DNA from: CAVYVZ01 sp963772065
GTDB lineage: Bacteria > Acidobacteriota > Vicinamibacteria > Vicinamibacterales > UBA2999
Reading direction: 5' to 3'
NCBI GenBank assembly: GCA_963772065.1
Contig: CAVYVZ010000004.1
Span: 434,001-498,000 of the forward strand
DNA length: 64,000 nt
This document shows, piece after piece, positions 18,540-28,256 of this stretch. The notes under the pieces are model-generated. The model was not told where the DNA came from. It saw nothing but the letters and a program-made list of their open reading frames with translations, and did no database searches. Numbering within the stretch: the first letter of the stretch is position 1; the number at the start of each line of letters is the position of its first letter. The position numbers were made by a program, and so were the translations under genes.

Positions 18540-19091
18540 ATGCGCTTCACTCAGACCGCGATCCCCGGCGTGATAATCGTCGAGATCGAACCAGTCGCGG
18601 ACGAGCGCGGCTTCTTCGCCCGCAGCTGGTGCGAACGCGAGGCGGCCGCCCACGGTCTCACCCTCGAGACCGTGCAGTGCAATATCTCGTTCAACCGCCG
18701 CAAGGGGACGCTGCGCGGCATGCATTACCAGGTCGCCCCCTTCGAGGAGACCAAACTGGTGCGGTGCACGGCGGGATCGCTGTACGACGTGGCCGTCGAC
18801 ATTCGAGCCGATTCGCCGACGTTTGGCCGGCACGTGGGCGTGGAGCTCACCGGGGCGAACCGCCGCATGCTCTACGTCCCCGGCGGCTGCGCGCACGGCT
18901 TCTTGACCCTCGAAGACGACACCGAGGTCTCGTACCAGATGTCGGCCGTCTATTCCGCGGGCCACGCCCGCGGGTTCCGTTGGAATGACGCGCTGTTCGA
19001 CGTTCACTGGCCCGCTCCGATCGAAGTGATCTCCGATCGAGACCGAACGTACGCGGACTTCACCCCGCCGCAACGGCCGGCGGCGCCATGA
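18540..19091 (+). CDS. rfbC: dTDP-4-dehydrorhamnose 3,5-epimerase-like (RfbC)
   Basis: A cupin-fold protein of 183 residues, the usual RfbC length. It has VDERGFFARSW, NISFNRRKGTLRGMHYQ with the catalytic His, and VPGGCAHGFLTLEDDTEVSYQMS. It epimerises a 4-keto-6-deoxy nucleotide sugar. Only three bases separate it from the methyltransferase, so the two probably act on one intermediate. The rest of the standard dTDP-rhamnose genes (rfbA, B, D) are not in the window, so it may act on another sugar. Confidence 0.9.
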   Translation: MRFTQTAIPGVIIVEIEPVADERGFFARSWCEREAAAHGLTLETVQCNISFNRRKGTLRGMHYQVAPFEETKLVRCTAGSLYDVAVDIRADSPTFGRHVGVELTGANRRMLYVPGGCAHGFLTLEDDTEVSYQMSAVYSAGHARGFRWNDALFDVHWPAPIEVISDRDRTYADFTPPQRPAAP

Positions 19092-20374
19092 CGATGGACG
19101 GGCGCGCACAGTACGACCTGGCTCGCGAGCTCTATCCGGTGTGCCGCAGCATCACGGGCGACGGCGTGCGTCAGACCTTGCGCCGGATCGCGGACGTCGT
19201 GCCGCTCGTCGTCCACGAGATTCCCAGCGGGACGGCGGTGCTCGACTGGACCGTCCCCCCGGAGTGGAACGTCCGCGAGGCGTGGATCGCCACCACGGGC
19301 GGACGTCGCATCGTGGACTTCGCCAACTCCAACCTTCACGTCGTGGGCTACAGCCGTCCCGTCCGCGCGCGGGTGACCCGGGATGAGCTCGACGCGCACC
19401 TTCACAGCCTGCCGGATCGACCGGACTGGATTCCATACCGGACGACGTACTACGCGGACGCGTGGGGGTTCTGCCTCTCGCATCGACAGCGGACGGACCT
19501 GCGAGACGCCGAATATGATGTCTGCATCGAGGCGACCGTTGGAAGCGGGAGCCTGACCTACGGCGAGTGCGTGCTGCCGGGGGAACTGTCTGACGAGGTG
19601 CTGCTCTCCGCGCATGTCTGTCATCCCTCGCTCGCCAACGACAATCTCTCGGGCATCGTGGCGCTCGCCGCCGTGCTGCAACGGCTCGCCGACCTCCCGC
19701 GGCAATACACCTACCGGGCGCTTTTCGCGCCGGGTACGATCGGTGCCATTACGTGGCTGGCGCAGCACGAGGCGGAGCTGCGCCGCGTGCGCCATGGCCT
19801 CGTCCTGACCTGCCTCGGCGACGCCGGTCCATTCACGTACAAACGAAGCAGGCACGGCGCGGCCGGAATCGACCGCACGGTCGAGCGGGTGCTTCGCGCC
19901 TCGGGCCAACGGTTCGACGTGCGCGGCTTCTCTCCTGACGGCTACGACGAGCGCCAATACTGTTCCCCTGGGTACGATCTTCCGGTCGGACGACTGAGTC
20001 GGACACCGAACGGCGAATATCCCGAGTACCACACCTCCGCCGACAACCTCGACCTCATTCGACCGGAGGCGCTCGCGGAATCGAGCGACGTGTTGATGCA
20101 GATCATCGACGCGCTCGAATCGAACGAGGTTTTCGTGAACACCTGCCCGAGGGGAGAGCCACAGCTCGGGCGGCGCGGGTTGTATCGAACCATCGGCGGA
20201 ACCACGGACGCCGGTGAACTCGAACAGGCGTTCCGCTGGCTGCTGAATCTCTCGGACGGCCGCCACGCGCTGCTCGACATATCGGAACAATCCGGCCTCC
20301 CCGTCACCCTCCTCCGACGGGCCGCCGGCATCCTCTTGGAACATCAGCTGCTCGTTCGAGCGGGGTCACGCTGA
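19088..20374 (+). CDS. DUF4910/DUF2172-type aminopeptidase-like protein
   Basis: 428 residues. A PCRSITGDGVRQTL-like start and an M28-like metallopeptidase core: LSAHVCHPSLANDNLSG (metal His and Asp), GTIGAITWL and EYHTSADNLD. A winged-helix-like tail follows (LLDISEQSGLPVTLLRRAAG). Members are common in nucleotide-sugar and O-antigen clusters; their exact reaction is not established to my knowledge. It overlaps the RfbC-like gene by 4 bases. Confidence 0.82.
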   Translation: MTMDGRAQYDLARELYPVCRSITGDGVRQTLRRIADVVPLVVHEIPSGTAVLDWTVPPEWNVREAWIATTGGRRIVDFANSNLHVVGYSRPVRARVTRDELDAHLHSLPDRPDWIPYRTTYYADAWGFCLSHRQRTDLRDAEYDVCIEATVGSGSLTYGECVLPGELSDEVLLSAHVCHPSLANDNLSGIVALAAVLQRLADLPRQYTYRALFAPGTIGAITWLAQHEAELRRVRHGLVLTCLGDAGPFTYKRSRHGAAGIDRTVERVLRASGQRFDVRGFSPDGYDERQYCSPGYDLPVGRLSRTPNGEYPEYHTSADNLDLIRPEALAESSDVLMQIIDALESNEVFVNTCPRGEPQLGRRGLYRTIGGTTDAGELEQAFRWLLNLSDGRHALLDISEQSGLPVTLLRRAAGILLEHQLLVRAGSR

Positions 20375-21028
20375 GGCGCGCGCGCCGCTCAGGAGCATCT
20401 TGCGCGCGTGGAAGGCCTCGGCGTAACCGGTCAGGCCCGCCTCCACCCCTCTGATCCGCATCAGCCCGGTGAGGGCGTCCTCCGTGAACCAGCGCTTCGA
20501 CCGCTGCGTCCCGAAGGTCTGCATCAAGAGCGCCGTCTTCCGGCGCACCACGGCCTCCTCGAGCGGCACGAAGACGTTCGGATGCCCGAGGTCGCCTTCG
20601 TACTTCGGAATCTCGTACTCGAGGATCAGATGATCGCGGAACGTATTCCACGTGAGCTCCGCGAGCAGCCGGTGATCCTGGTGACGATCTTCGAGGCGGT
20701 GCGTGAAGATCACGTCAGGCGAGACCTCCGCCTTCAGGATCTCGAAGTACTCCTTGACGGCGGGGCCCTCGAACGGCAGGAATCCGTCGCGGAACTGCCT
20801 GACGCGCACGTCGCAGCGGCCGGCACCCTCGGTGAATGCGGCGGCACTGCGGCGCGCTTCCTCCTCGCGGGCGCCGGTGGCGCTGAACACGACCCAGCAC
20901 ACCTCCGCCTGCCGGTGTTCCTGCAGCAGCGTCAGGATCGTCCCGCCGCAACCGATTTCGAGGTCGTCGCTGTGCGCCCCGAGCAGCAGCAGCCGCAGCG
21001 GCGCCGCGTCGACTCGCAGGCGCAGCAC
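20366..21028 (-). CDS. PIG-L/LmbE-family deacetylase
   Basis: 220 residues. The zinc site is visible as LLGAHSDDLEIGCGG, with the partner HRLEDRHQDHRLLAEL. PIG-L enzymes remove acetyl groups from N-acetylated sugars. It is the last gene of the long leftward run that starts at 32358. Its end overlaps the convergent DUF4910 gene by nine bases. Confidence 0.9.
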   Translation of the reverse strand: MLRLRVDAAPLRLLLLGAHSDDLEIGCGGTILTLLQEHRQAEVCWVVFSATGAREEEARRSAAAFTEGAGRCDVRVRQFRDGFLPFEGPAVKEYFEILKAEVSPDVIFTHRLEDRHQDHRLLAELTWNTFRDHLILEYEIPKYEGDLGHPNVFVPLEEAVVRRKTALLMQTFGTQRSKRWFTEDALTGLMRIRGVEAGLTGYAEAFHARKMLLSGARASA

Positions 21029-21031
21029 GGG

Positions 21032-21829
21032 TCAGACCCCGGCCGGCACCGGACGCCGCCACACCTCCCAGGGGCGGTCGCCGAGCCGGTACATGTCGTC
21101 CAGCAGCTTCTTGTCCTTGAACGTGTCGAGGCAGCGCCAGAAGCCGGTGTGCTTGTAGCCCACCAGACGCCGCGCGGCGGAAAGCCGCAGGAACGGCTCG
21201 TTCACGAGCTCCTCGCCCTCCCGGATCACGTCGAAGATCTCCGGGCGCAGGATGAAGAACCCGCCGTTGATCCAGAGATCCGTCTGCTCGATCGGCATGA
21301 TGTCGGACACGCGATCCTGCTCGTCGACGCGCGTGAAGTGGAACGACGGGTTGCCGGGCCGCACGAGCGCGAGCGACGCGACGGCGTCCCGCTCGTAGAA
21401 GTGCGCGAGCTGTCGATCGAGGTCCAGGTCGGTGAGACCGTCGCTGTAGTTCGCGAGGAACGTGTCCTCGCCCTTCAGGAGATCGCGGACCGCGAGCAGC
21501 CGCTGACCGATGTTCGAGACCTGCCCGGTGTCGACGAACGAAATCGTCCAGTCGCTGATGTCGTGCTGGAACAGCCGCACGTCACGTCCGCCTTTCGACA
21601 GCGTGAAGTCGTTCGACATGCACTCGTTGTAGTTGAGGAAGTACTCCTTGATGAGATCGCCGCGGTAGCCGAGACAGAGGATGAACTCCCGGTGGCCGTA
21701 GTGGGCGTAGTAGCGCATCACGTGCCAGATCACCGGACGGTAGCCGATCGGTACCATCGGCTTCGGGATCGTGTCGGAGAACTCCTTGAGCCGGGTCCCC
21801 AGCCCGCCGCAGAACAGGACGACCTTCAT
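21032..21829 (-). CDS. Nucleotidyltransferase (glucose-1-phosphate cytidylyltransferase-like)
   Basis: 265 residues. It starts MKVVLFCGGLGTRLKEFSD with the GGxGTRL nucleotide loop, then PKPMVPIGYRPVIWHVMRYY, and the product-side YKHTGFWRCLDTFKDKKLLD. This pattern is close to RfbF-type enzymes, which make CDP-glucose or related NDP-sugars. It sits four bases before PIG-L and follows an aminotransferase and epimerase, so the run probably makes an amino-deoxy sugar. Confidence 0.87.
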   Translation of the reverse strand: MKVVLFCGGLGTRLKEFSDTIPKPMVPIGYRPVIWHVMRYYAHYGHREFILCLGYRGDLIKEYFLNYNECMSNDFTLSKGGRDVRLFQHDISDWTISFVDTGQVSNIGQRLLAVRDLLKGEDTFLANYSDGLTDLDLDRQLAHFYERDAVASLALVRPGNPSFHFTRVDEQDRVSDIMPIEQTDLWINGGFFILRPEIFDVIREGEELVNEPFLRLSAARRLVGYKHTGFWRCLDTFKDKKLLDDMYRLGDRPWEVWRRPVPAGV

Positions 21830-21845
21830 CTCCTACCTCTCGCGC

Positions 21846-23177
21846 TCAGTTGAAACGCCGCATCACGGGCTTCACCGCACGCCCCGGCAGATATCGCTCG
21901 ACGCCGTCGGCAAGCGCGCACTTGTACACGGTCAGCGCCTCGCCGATTCGATCGATCGTCGCGTCGATCACGGCATCCGTGTGCGCATAACTGACCACCA
22001 TCGACGGCATGATCAGGCCCCGCAGGAGCGTCTCGCGGAGAAAGAGCGTCCGGAACGCCTGCGACGGCCTGCCCTCGGCGTCCCGCGCCACATATACGAG
22101 GTTGCAGGGACGCCCGATGACGTCGAACGAGCTCGTGATGCCGAGCGAGGACACGACCCGGCGCACGCCGTCGGCCAGCCGCTGTCCCTGCCGCCAGAGC
22201 GTCTCGACGACGGGCCGCTCGCGATACGTCTCCATGACGGCCAGCGCGGCCGCCAGCGACGGATACTCCGCGCCGTGCGTCGTCGACAGCAGGAATACGC
22301 GCGGCTGGTCGTGTCGCAACCCGCCGCGTTCCATGACCTCGCGCCGGCCCACCAGCGCGGAGACGCCGAAACCGTTTCCGAGCGCCTTGCCGTAGGCAGC
22401 GAGATCCGGATCGAGGCCGTAGTAGGCGCGGGCGCCGCCGTTGTGCCAGCGGAACCCGGTGATCATCTCGTCGAGAACCACGAGCGCTCCCTGGGCGCGG
22501 CACAGTGACGTCAACGCCTCGAGAAAACCTGGCTGCGGCGGCGTCGCGGTCTCCGCTTCGAGCACGACCGCGGCAATCTGCTGGGGAAAGCGCTCGAACA
22601 GCGACTCCAGGCTGGCCAGATCGTTGTAGCGGAACTTCACCGTCAGCTCCGACGTCGATGCCGGAATTCCCGCGTCCACCGGCGTCGATCCGATGAACCA
22701 GTCGTCGATCGAGAAGAACGGATGATCGCCGCAGATCGCGACTCGATTCCGCCCGGTGCACGCTCGCGCGAGCTTCACGGCGGCCGTCACCGCGTCCGAT
22801 CCGTTCTTCGCGAACTTCACCATCTCTCCGCCAACCATGTCGCGAAGCGCGGTGGCGCACTCCAGCTCGATCGCGGCGGGCCGGCAGAAATTCGAACCGA
22901 GGCGCATCTGCCGGGATGCCGCTTCGACCACCGGCGCAAATGCGTGGCCGAGCGTCACGGACCGAAGGCCCATGCCGTACTCGAAGAACTCGTTCCCGTC
23001 GACGTCCCACACGCGGCACCCGTCGCCCCGCTGCAGCACCGGCAGGACGTCGGCGGGAAACTGGTCGTCTCCCTTGGCGTAGGTGTGCGCGCCGCCCGGA
23101 ATCGCATCGTGCAGACGGTCGTTCAGCGCCTGCGATCGCGCGAAGCTTCGAGGGATGGTGGTCACCGACTCCGCCAT
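21846..23177 (-). CDS. Class III aminotransferase (glutamate-1-semialdehyde mutase-like)
   Basis: 443 residues from ATG 23177. Motifs include DVDGNEFFEYGMGLRSVTLGH, VKFAKNGSDAVTAAVKLAR, VVLDEMITGFRW and AAYGKALGNGFGVSALVG, the last carrying the PLP lysine. This subgroup occurs in sugar and nucleotide-sugar clusters rather than tetrapyrrole synthesis. The frame is open upstream but overlaps the epimerase gene, so ATG 23177 is preferred. Confidence 0.87.
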   Translation of the reverse strand: MAESVTTIPRSFARSQALNDRLHDAIPGGAHTYAKGDDQFPADVLPVLQRGDGCRVWDVDGNEFFEYGMGLRSVTLGHAFAPVVEAASRQMRLGSNFCRPAAIELECATALRDMVGGEMVKFAKNGSDAVTAAVKLARACTGRNRVAICGDHPFFSIDDWFIGSTPVDAGIPASTSELTVKFRYNDLASLESLFERFPQQIAAVVLEAETATPPQPGFLEALTSLCRAQGALVVLDEMITGFRWHNGGARAYYGLDPDLAAYGKALGNGFGVSALVGRREVMERGGLRHDQPRVFLLSTTHGAEYPSLAAALAVMETYRERPVVETLWRQGQRLADGVRRVVSSLGITSSFDVIGRPCNLVYVARDAEGRPSQAFRTLFLRETLLRGLIMPSMVVSYAHTDAVIDATIDRIGEALTVYKCALADGVERYLPGRAVKPVMRRFN

Positions 23178-23182
23178 GGCTG

Positions 23183-24217
23183 CTACAGAGCCGCGGGCTG
23201 CGGACGCCGGCGCAGGGCCGCGTCCAGCATGTCCGTGCGCATCAGATCCTGAATCCGCTTGATCCGCACGTATCGCGAGAACATCTCGGCCGTCAGCCCG
23301 TGACGAACGAACGCTTCGTACAGCTCGGCGACACCGCGCCTCACGGTCCACTGCGTCTGAAAACCGGGAAGGTGCGCGGTGAGCTTGTCGCACCTCACCC
23401 GATAACACCGAGGGTCCGGTCCGCCACCCGCCAGGTATTTGATCGTGCACCCTGGAACGACCTCGGCCACCATGTCGGCGATCTCGCGGACCTGGTAGTT
23501 CTCGGCGGTGCTGCCCACATTGAACGCCTGATTGTGAATCGCCTCGCGCGGCGCCTCGAGCACCGCCAGGAAGGCGCGTGAGATGTCCTCGATATGCACG
23601 AGCGGCCGCCAGGGTGTACCGTCGCTCTGAATCACGACTTCGCCGCTGGTGACCGCGACGCCGACGAGATTGTTGACGACGATGTCGGCACGAAGCCGGG
23701 GCGAGACGCCGTATGCGGTCGCGTTGCGAAGGTAGGTCGGGCTGAAGCGCTCGTCGGCGAGCGTGGCGACATCCCTTTCGACGAGCACCTTTGACGCCCC
23801 GTACGGCGTAATGGGGCTGAACGCGGCGTGCTCGTCGAGCATCGCATCGCCTGCGGCGCCGTAGAGGCTGCATGACGAGGCAAAAAGAAAGCGGCTGACG
23901 CCGGCGTCCTTCGCAGCTCGCGCAAGCCTCACGCTCGCTCGATGGTTGATGTCCAGCGTGCTGTCCTCGTTCAGGAACCCGAGAGGGTCGTTCGAGAGAG
24001 CCGCCAGATGCACCACCGCATCGAACCCGCGAAGGTCCGAGGGCTCGACGTCGCGCACGTCCTTTCGCACGCAGGGCACGGGCGCGGGCTCTTCGCCGAA
24101 GGTGCACCCCTCGTACAAAAACGTGTCCAGGCCGGTCACGTCGTGTCCGGCGCGCAGGAAGACCGTCGTGAGAATCGACCCGATGTAGCCGTGGTGCCCG
24201 GTTACAAGTACTCGCAT
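23183..24217 (-). CDS. NAD-dependent nucleotide-sugar epimerase/dehydratase (extended SDR)
   Basis: 344 residues. The N-terminal Rossmann motif is MRVLVTGHHGYIGSILT. Other signs are VVHLAALSNDPLG, FLFASSCSLYGAAG and PYGASKVLVERDV, which supplies the YxxxK pair. It modifies an NDP-sugar next to the aminotransferase and nucleotidyltransferase. Confidence 0.88.
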   Translation of the reverse strand: MRVLVTGHHGYIGSILTTVFLRAGHDVTGLDTFLYEGCTFGEEPAPVPCVRKDVRDVEPSDLRGFDAVVHLAALSNDPLGFLNEDSTLDINHRASVRLARAAKDAGVSRFLFASSCSLYGAAGDAMLDEHAAFSPITPYGASKVLVERDVATLADERFSPTYLRNATAYGVSPRLRADIVVNNLVGVAVTSGEVVIQSDGTPWRPLVHIEDISRAFLAVLEAPREAIHNQAFNVGSTAENYQVREIADMVAEVVPGCTIKYLAGGGPDPRCYRVRCDKLTAHLPGFQTQWTVRRGVAELYEAFVRHGLTAEMFSRYVRIKRIQDLMRTDMLDAALRRRPQPAAL

Positions 24218-24241
24218 CTGATTGTGGCCGTGACGCCCGGA

Positions 24242-25642
24242 CTATGAGCCGCGCCGGACGAGGACGGTCTTGATCGTTTCCAGGATGATGAACATGTCGA
24301 ACGCGATCGACATGTGCTTGATGTAGAAGAGATTGTACTGAAGCTTCTGCAGCGAGTCTTCGACGCTTGCGGCGTACCAGTACCGCACCTGGGCCCAGCC
24401 GGTGACCCCTGGACGTGCCGCGTGGCGCTGGCCGTAGAAAGGAATCTGCTCGGTCAAGGCGGTCACGAACTCCGGCCGCTCCGGCCGCGGCCCGACGACG
24501 CTCATGTCGCCGGTCAGCACGTTCCACAACTGCGGGACCTCATCGAGCCGGGTGCGCCGCAGGAATCGGCCAACAGGATAGACGCGGGGATCATTCGCGG
24601 TCGACCACACCGCGCCCGTGTACGCCTCCGCGTCGGCCCGCATCGTCCGGAACTTGTAGATGGTGAACGGAACGCCGTCCTTGCCCACGCGGCGCTGTGA
24701 ATAGAACACGGGGCCGTCGGACGTGAGCTTGATCGCAATGGCGACGAGGAGCTGCACGGGGGCGGTGACCAGCAGGCCCGCTGCCGCGCAGAGCACATCG
24801 AACAGCCGCTTGGTGGTCTTGAGCGCCCGCCCCTTGCGGAAGCCTTCCGAAAAAATCAGCCAGCTCGGACGCAGATTCTCGACGGCGATCTTCCCCGTGT
24901 AATCCTCGTACACCGACGCGAGGTGGTCGAATCGCACGCCGTCATTCAGCTTCATGTGCAGAAGCTGCTCCATCGAGAGCTTGCCGCGCGCGTCGGCGAG
25001 GCTGACGACCACGCGATCGACGCGTCGCTCCCGCACGATGCCCGGAATGTCACTGACGACGCCGACGACACCCGGATTGATCATCGGGGTCCCCACGCGG
25101 GCCGGATCGGTGTCGACGAACCCGACCAGCTCGACACCGAGCTCCTGGCGTCGATCGAACAGCTCCTTCGCAAGGTCGACCGCGGCGGGGTTGGTGCCGA
25201 CGATCAGGAGGCGCTCCGCCGGCTCGAGGCGAAGCGAGAGCCAGTCGAACGCGATGCGCCATCCCGCAATGAGGATGACAATCAGGCCGGACGCAATCAC
25301 GACGACGCCGCGGCTGATCACGAGCGTCGGAATCAGATAGTAGAGCAGCGCGAGCACCAGCGAGGCGGCGCCCAGCGCCTGCAGCAGGGCGACCACGACG
25401 CCCCGCCGCTCGCCGAGCGTTCGAAGGTCGTAGAGGTCGCAGAAGTGGAGCGAGACCTGGAGCACCAGCGCGATGAGGCTCGCCCGCCACGCCAGGCCGC
25501 CCGCCATGAACTGTCCGACAATGGTCGGCACGTCCAGGCGGATCACGGCCGCCACGGCCACGCACAGAACAATCAGCACGTGCTCGCTGACGATGAGCAG
25601 CGCCGTGCGGGTCGGAAGGTGGCCGGAGAGGACCTGTCGCAT
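24242..25642 (-). CDS. Polyprenyl-phosphate sugar phosphotransferase (XrtA-type EPS initiating transferase)
   Basis: 466 residues. Four or five N-terminal membrane helices (LLIVSEHVLIVLCVAVAAVI) lead to a CoA-binding-like fold (LLIVGTNPAAVDLAKEL). The C-terminal bacterial sugar transferase domain has KRLFDVLCAAAGLL, FYSQRRVGKDGVPFTIYKFR, LRRTRLDEVPQLWNVLTGDM and VVGPRPERPEFV. It loads the first sugar phosphate onto undecaprenyl phosphate. This arrangement matches the EpsB_2/XrtA-associated family. The frame is open further upstream, over the kinase gene; ATG 25642 shares one base with the kinase stop. Confidence 0.92.
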   Translation of the reverse strand: MRQVLSGHLPTRTALLIVSEHVLIVLCVAVAAVIRLDVPTIVGQFMAGGLAWRASLIALVLQVSLHFCDLYDLRTLGERRGVVVALLQALGAASLVLALLYYLIPTLVISRGVVVIASGLIVILIAGWRIAFDWLSLRLEPAERLLIVGTNPAAVDLAKELFDRRQELGVELVGFVDTDPARVGTPMINPGVVGVVSDIPGIVRERRVDRVVVSLADARGKLSMEQLLHMKLNDGVRFDHLASVYEDYTGKIAVENLRPSWLIFSEGFRKGRALKTTKRLFDVLCAAAGLLVTAPVQLLVAIAIKLTSDGPVFYSQRRVGKDGVPFTIYKFRTMRADAEAYTGAVWSTANDPRVYPVGRFLRRTRLDEVPQLWNVLTGDMSVVGPRPERPEFVTALTEQIPFYGQRHAARPGVTGWAQVRYWYAASVEDSLQKLQYNLFYIKHMSIAFDMFIILETIKTVLVRRGS

Positions 25643-26574
25643 CAGCGTGAGTCGTGGCTCTGATGGGCGAAGTAATAGTCGCCGTACGACGGCACGCTGT
25701 GCCGATCGACGCTGTTCAACACAACCCCGACGATCCGCTCGCGGCCGATTGCTTCGATGGCCTGCTGGACGGCTTCGAACGGAGTGTGGTGCGCACGAAC
25801 GACGAGCACGGCGGCGTCGGCCATCGCGCACATCAAGCTCGCGTCCGGCGCCGCGCCGAGCGGCGGCGTGTCGACAATGACCCAGTCGAACGTCGCGCCT
25901 GCGTCCTGGAGCAGCTCCTGCATTCGTGCCGAGGTCAGGCCGCTCATCGGATTCGGGTCGGGGCGGCCGGCGGGCAGCAGCGTCAAGGTATCCGTCACGG
26001 GTATCAGCGGCGCCTTGCGGTGTTCGAGTGCCTTGACCACATCTCCAAGACCATCCACGGTGACGTTGGCGAGCTCCGTGATCTTCGGGCGTCGGAGATC
26101 GGCGTCGATCAGCAGCACACGACGGCGGAACGACTCGCTGAGCACGAGCGCCAGGTTGAGCGCCGTCAGCGTCTTGCCTTCCTCCGGCGCGGCGCTCGCA
26201 ACCATGACGACTTTCAGCGGAGCCGTCCGCTGGCTCTGAATCAGCGTCGCCGCGAGCCTGCGAAACTGCTCGACGAGCAGGGAATCGGTCGCCTCGGCCG
26301 CGGCGAGCCGCTGCCGGCAATCGGCAGCAACCGGGGATTCGACGTCCCGGCGGGACACAACGGTGGCGTGAGGCCTCGCCTCCACGCGTCGCGCCGGCCC
26401 TGCGAACGGCATCTCGGCGGGAATGGTGGACACGTGCGGCGCTGCCGGATCGTCGATCGTCCATGGGGAGGTGAACGGATCGTCTGTCTCCGGGCGCACC
26501 GCCACGGTGCCGGGCGCCACCGTTCCGGGCGCCGCCGTTCCAGCTCGGCGAAGTGCTTCGTCTATTCGTCCCAT
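25642..26574 (-). CDS. Tyrosine autokinase, XrtA/PEP-CTERM type
   Basis: A BY-kinase-like protein of 310 residues. Walker A is ASAAPEEGKTLTALNLALVL, a degenerate form as in many BY-kinases. Walker A' is VLLIDADLRRPKITEL, and Walker B DWVIVDTPPLGAA. A short Tyr cluster (YGDYYF) lies just before the C-terminus, the normal autophosphorylation tail. Together with the Wzz protein encoded directly upstream it should regulate polymer length. The long N-terminal extension before residue 100 contains proline and threonine. Confidence 0.9.
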   Translation of the reverse strand: MGRIDEALRRAGTAAPGTVAPGTVAVRPETDDPFTSPWTIDDPAAPHVSTIPAEMPFAGPARRVEARPHATVVSRRDVESPVAADCRQRLAAAEATDSLLVEQFRRLAATLIQSQRTAPLKVVMVASAAPEEGKTLTALNLALVLSESFRRRVLLIDADLRRPKITELANVTVDGLGDVVKALEHRKAPLIPVTDTLTLLPAGRPDPNPMSGLTSARMQELLQDAGATFDWVIVDTPPLGAAPDASLMCAMADAAVLVVRAHHTPFEAVQQAIEAIGRERIVGVVLNSVDRHSVPSYGDYYFAHQSHDSR

Positions 26575-26583
26575 CGGTTCCTT

Positions 26584-28251
26584 CTACACGACGTAGTTCC
26601 AGAGTCGCAGCATCCAGGCCACGTACGTGCCCGCGAGCATGAAGACGGCGGCGACACCTGACACGACCAGCCGACGCCATTGGGCGCGGCGTCGTTCCGC
26701 TTCCGTCACGACCCGAGGCAGCAGCACGAGAACCGGCAGCTTGCACGCCTCGAGCACGTCTGTCGCGCTCCGGAAACTGCGATCGCGCAGTTCGAGCAGA
26801 GCCGTCAGGAGCAGCCCGACGCCGAGGCCGATCCCGGCGGCCATTCCATTGACTTCAAGCCTGTTCACCCCGGTCGGGCGCACCGGCGTGCGCGCCGGGT
26901 CGAGGATCCGGAACTGCTCTCCGATCTGACCCTTCTCCAGCTCCGTCGCAACCTTCGCGAGTTCACTCTTCGACAGAAGGTCCCGGTACGCCGCCTGCTG
27001 CGTGTCGTAATCACGCGTGAGCGCGACCCACTCGGATTCCACGCCGGGCACCTGCTCGATACGCACCTGGTACTCCTGAAGCGTGGCGCGCAGCTGCTGT
27101 TCCTTTGCTTCCTTGAACTGAATCTGACGATCGAGGCTCTCGATCTCGGCGCGCATCTGCGCCAGGCGCTCTCGACGCGCCATCTGCTGCGAGTCGACGA
27201 CCACAGGCGTTGGAGGCGTCGCCGATGCGCCACCGCTGGCTGCTTCAGCCTCGGCGGTGGCTTTGGCCAGAACTGCCACCTCCTCTTCCTCCTTCAGCCT
27301 TTGCTCGAGCCCCGAGATGACGCGCCTCGTGCGCACAACATCGGGATGCTCCGGCGTGAGTCGTAATTGCAGCTTCGAAAGGAGGTCTCTCGCCACTACG
27401 AGCTGTTGCGCGGTCGTTCCATTTACAGGAGTCGCAGGATCCGGGGCCTGGGGCGTCGAGGGGGACGGTGCCTGCTGCACCGCAACAGGCTGCGCTGCCA
27501 GCTCGCTCTCCGCTTCCATCTGCAGACGCTCCAGCATCAGCTTACGGTCGCGATCGCGAGCCACCGACTCGACCTGGGCCTGGATGGCCATCTGCGTGTT
27601 CTGGATGATCTGCAAGTTGAACGCGGCCTGCGTCGGAAGCCGTCCTGCGTTGCGCTCACGGAAGACTTTCAGCCTCGCTTCCTGCTCCTCGAGCCTGCGC
27701 CGCGCCTCCCCGAGCTGACCCTGGAGAAAGTTGTTCGTGGCCGCGGCAAGATCACCGCGATCGCGTGCGTTCACGTCGATGAACAACGCGCCGAGCCGTT
27801 CGGTGACCTTGGCTGCCAGGACAGCATCGAAGTAAGAGAATCGGATATAGAACGAGTCGGCGTCCTTGGAGCGCGGGTCCTTCACCGGTTCCACCTTCAC
27901 CTGGCCTCGCATCTTTTCGACCACGTCCTGCATCGGCATCGAGGCTCGCTCGTGCGGATACAGGTTCATCTGCGTGATCAGGCGCTCGAGCTCGGTCCGG
28001 CTCACGATCTGCTCAGACAACGTGGCCAGCCGGTCCTCCGTACGCATCGTGATCGTAGACCGCACGTAGGCGTCGGGTACGCGCTGCGGTACGACCTGGA
28101 TCAACATCTCCGACCGGTAGATGTCCGGAAGGCGCGACGAGACGATGAGGCCCAGGTACCCACCGATAATCGTCGGCACGAGAATGAGCCAGCGATGTCG
28201 CCACGCCATGGCGGCGAAATCAATCGGTGTGTACTGTCTGCCCGGAAGCAT
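26584..28251 (-). CDS. Polysaccharide chain-length determinant (Wzz/GNVR type, XrtA-associated)
   Basis: 555 residues from ATG 28251. It begins with a membrane helix (HRWLILVPTIIGGYLGLIVS), has a long coiled-coil periplasmic part (EARRRLEEQEARLKVF and further heptads) and ends with TM helices near AAGIGLGVGLLLTALLEL and LVVSGVAAVFMLAGTYV. The GNVR-like block is EKGQIGEQFRILDPARTPVRP. It sets polymer length with the kinase encoded 10 bases downstream. Confidence 0.92.
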   Translation of the reverse strand: MLPGRQYTPIDFAAMAWRHRWLILVPTIIGGYLGLIVSSRLPDIYRSEMLIQVVPQRVPDAYVRSTITMRTEDRLATLSEQIVSRTELERLITQMNLYPHERASMPMQDVVEKMRGQVKVEPVKDPRSKDADSFYIRFSYFDAVLAAKVTERLGALFIDVNARDRGDLAAATNNFLQGQLGEARRRLEEQEARLKVFRERNAGRLPTQAAFNLQIIQNTQMAIQAQVESVARDRDRKLMLERLQMEAESELAAQPVAVQQAPSPSTPQAPDPATPVNGTTAQQLVVARDLLSKLQLRLTPEHPDVVRTRRVISGLEQRLKEEEEVAVLAKATAEAEAASGGASATPPTPVVVDSQQMARRERLAQMRAEIESLDRQIQFKEAKEQQLRATLQEYQVRIEQVPGVESEWVALTRDYDTQQAAYRDLLSKSELAKVATELEKGQIGEQFRILDPARTPVRPTGVNRLEVNGMAAGIGLGVGLLLTALLELRDRSFRSATDVLEACKLPVLVLLPRVVTEAERRRAQWRRLVVSGVAAVFMLAGTYVAWMLRLWNYVV

Positions 28252-28256
28252 GGCTC

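Noticed and set aside
17259..19109. A 616-codon frame opposite the methyltransferase and RfbC
   Set aside because: Antisense to two well-recognised genes; no motif.
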